Below are positions 62,270 to 64,000 of a stretch of 64,000 nt of DNA, piece by piece. The DNA is from Straminergon stramineum (Eukaryota > Streptophyta > Bryopsida > Hypnales > Calliergonaceae). The stretch's first letter is position 1; every line of letters starts with the position of its first letter. The notes under the pieces are model-generated. The model had not been told where the DNA came from, did no database searches, and was given only the letters and a program-made list of their open reading frames with translations. Made by a program: the position numbers and the translations under genes. The stretch covers positions 24,416,547 to 24,480,546 of the forward strand of contig OY987263.1 in the NCBI GenBank assembly GCA_963920665.1. The letters are read 5' to 3'.

Positions 62270-64000
62270 GTAATAAATATATATTTTGTATAATTTATTT
62301 TAGAAGTATAATGTACATGTATTTATATATGTACATACATACATATGTATACTTATCATAGTTGATTTTGTTTTTAGCATTTCTTCACCTTAGACTTCAT
62401 CAAAATTGATCCATTTTACTTATTTATTGTATTCAATTCCAAAATCAAAATGTATGAAAATAAATCTTTGCAAATAAGCATATAATGATTGTCTACCAAC
62501 ATATAATCTAGGCTTGGATATTAGATGAAGATAAATATTGCTATTACTAAGGATTTAGAAAAATCACAACCATTTATTTTTTATACTCCCTTTGTCCCAA
62601 AATGATCTTCATGTTAGACAAAATATTCTAGATTAAGCTTGGAAATAATTATTTTTTAAATCCATTTTGACGTGCAAGTAGAGTTCAACATTCTCTCGTT
62701 CTCGTATAAATTTCAATTCTAAACTAGTTTTCAAAATGTAGTTATGGGATGCTAAAAAGTGTGATTTTAGGGGCCTTGTGAAGGAGCACTACTAACCATA
62801 CATTTGGCCAATGTGATGTAATTCCCGCATTGCACTAGGTTGCCTTTCTAGTTCCCGCACTACTTGACCATGATTTAATTATTAGAAATTGATATCCAAA
62901 CAACCCATGCAATATCATGAGTGTATGGGACATCCACCATACAGTCTACCCAAATTAGGTGTAGATAGGGAATCAAGTTCTAGATTTTGATTGGAAGAGG
63001 GATGGAGCCACTTTGAAAGAAAGTTGGGGTGAGCTTGGACAAGCATAAAATAAATTGCCAATCTATTTTAGAGCATTCTAGCCAAACTATAGTGAAAGAC
63101 TATATAATTCCCAAGACTTTATTTTTAGGCCCTTCCTCCCATGTCACACCATGAAGATCTTTTGGGGATAACAAATCCATGCCAACAAAAAGATCATTAT
63201 GGGACATAGGGAGTAGGATATAATGTTCAAGAGTTAATACTTGTATTGGTATTGATACCATAGAAGGCTTCTAATTTGTCAAATAATAATTCATATTGAC
63301 TCATAAAAAAATTCAAATTTCTGTGCATAATCTTTTTACAGACTAAGACATAAAGCATATAATTATAATTATTATAATGAGTTCGTTGACTATGTGATGA
63401 GATAGAATAACCACTAAAGGGCAATTTTGACTTTATAATATGATATATTGGTTTTTAAATTTCTAATAATTATACAATATTAAAATTTTAAAACTAAAAA
63501 TAGTCACTTTTCAATAAGACATGTATTATTTCATGTCACTTCTTCCATGCCATAGTATTTTTACGCTTAACTTTGGAAGTGTTAATTCAATAGCAAAGGT
63601 GGAAATGACTATTTTGACCTTCAATACCCAAGGTTTTTCTAGCTCCTTGGATCATGCTCTAAATAAAACAAAATGTCAAAAATTTGATAGGATTCTATCA
63701 AAAATGATTGTACCTCTTAGAAATTAAATCAAATGTTTTATGTATGACATAGGCCAAAAGTAATCATGACCATATCACATATGGATTAGAAGATTCTATA
63801 GTTTAATCACAACTTACAAAGCAGTCAAAATTTTGAAGTTGCTTAAAATTTTTTAATCCTTTATTTGAATGTTAAAACTAAAATTATGATCATTTAAAAT
63901 ATATGAGATTAAAATAAACCAAATGTATAACTATGATCAATTATCCTATTTCAAAATTTATTTACATAAATTTAAATAGAAATCTTATAAGTTTTTCAAA
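62270..64000 (+). other. Start of dynein intron 11, running off the window
   Basis: The intron begins GTAATA after exon 11 (ILTQ). No segment resembling the next part of the dynein tail was found up to 64,000, so the next exon is probably outside the window. Otherwise AT-rich with nothing recognised. Confidence 0.5.

Noticed and set aside
1..64000. CRISPR arrays, bacterial operons, rRNA or organelle insert
   Set aside because: No regularly spaced identical repeats, no rRNA-like conserved blocks and no dense ORF organisation; spliced dynein exons and plant transposon types indicate nuclear DNA.

Overview
The window looks like nuclear DNA of a land plant (or close streptophyte) that still makes swimming sperm. 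It holds an apoplastic-type subtilase of plant architecture, a plant-type GT14 glycosyltransferase and the 5' half of an axonemal dynein heavy chain gene. That combination fits a bryophyte, lycophyte or fern and excludes flowering plants, which have no axonemal dyneins. The genus cannot be named from the sequence.

Layout. 1-11 kb is relatively GC-rich. It carries an intronless subtilase (4650-7076, +) and an intronless GT14 type II membrane enzyme (8737-9873, -), each next to small inverted-repeat (MITE-like) elements. 11-14 kb holds an unrecognised lysine-rich 318-residue ORF (12797-13753, -). From about 16.5 to 34.5 kb is an AT-rich gene desert. It contains a 498-bp near-perfect hairpin element flanked by TTA, a CACTA-type MITE flanked by ATA, a 34-bp minisatellite, and copies of at least two dispersed repeat families. 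34.9-40.8 kb is a decayed copy of a large zinc-finger-bearing protein gene, probably from a mobile element. 41-50 kb is non-coding and includes two short arrays with a period of about 180 bp.

From 50,168 to the right edge lies the most informative gene. Eleven exons can be read with consistent phase and splice sites (one a GC-AG intron). They encode about 732 residues of the N-terminal tail of an axonemal dynein heavy chain, closest by recognition to the I1/f inner-arm type (DNAH10-like), and the gene runs off the window. Its 6.45-kb intron 7 holds repeats also found in the desert, including elements ending in TTTAACCCCTAAAGG.

The genes do not form a pathway: two secretory-system proteins, one orphan, one transposon relic and one flagellar motor. 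All gene calls are from reading the sequence; no database search was run.
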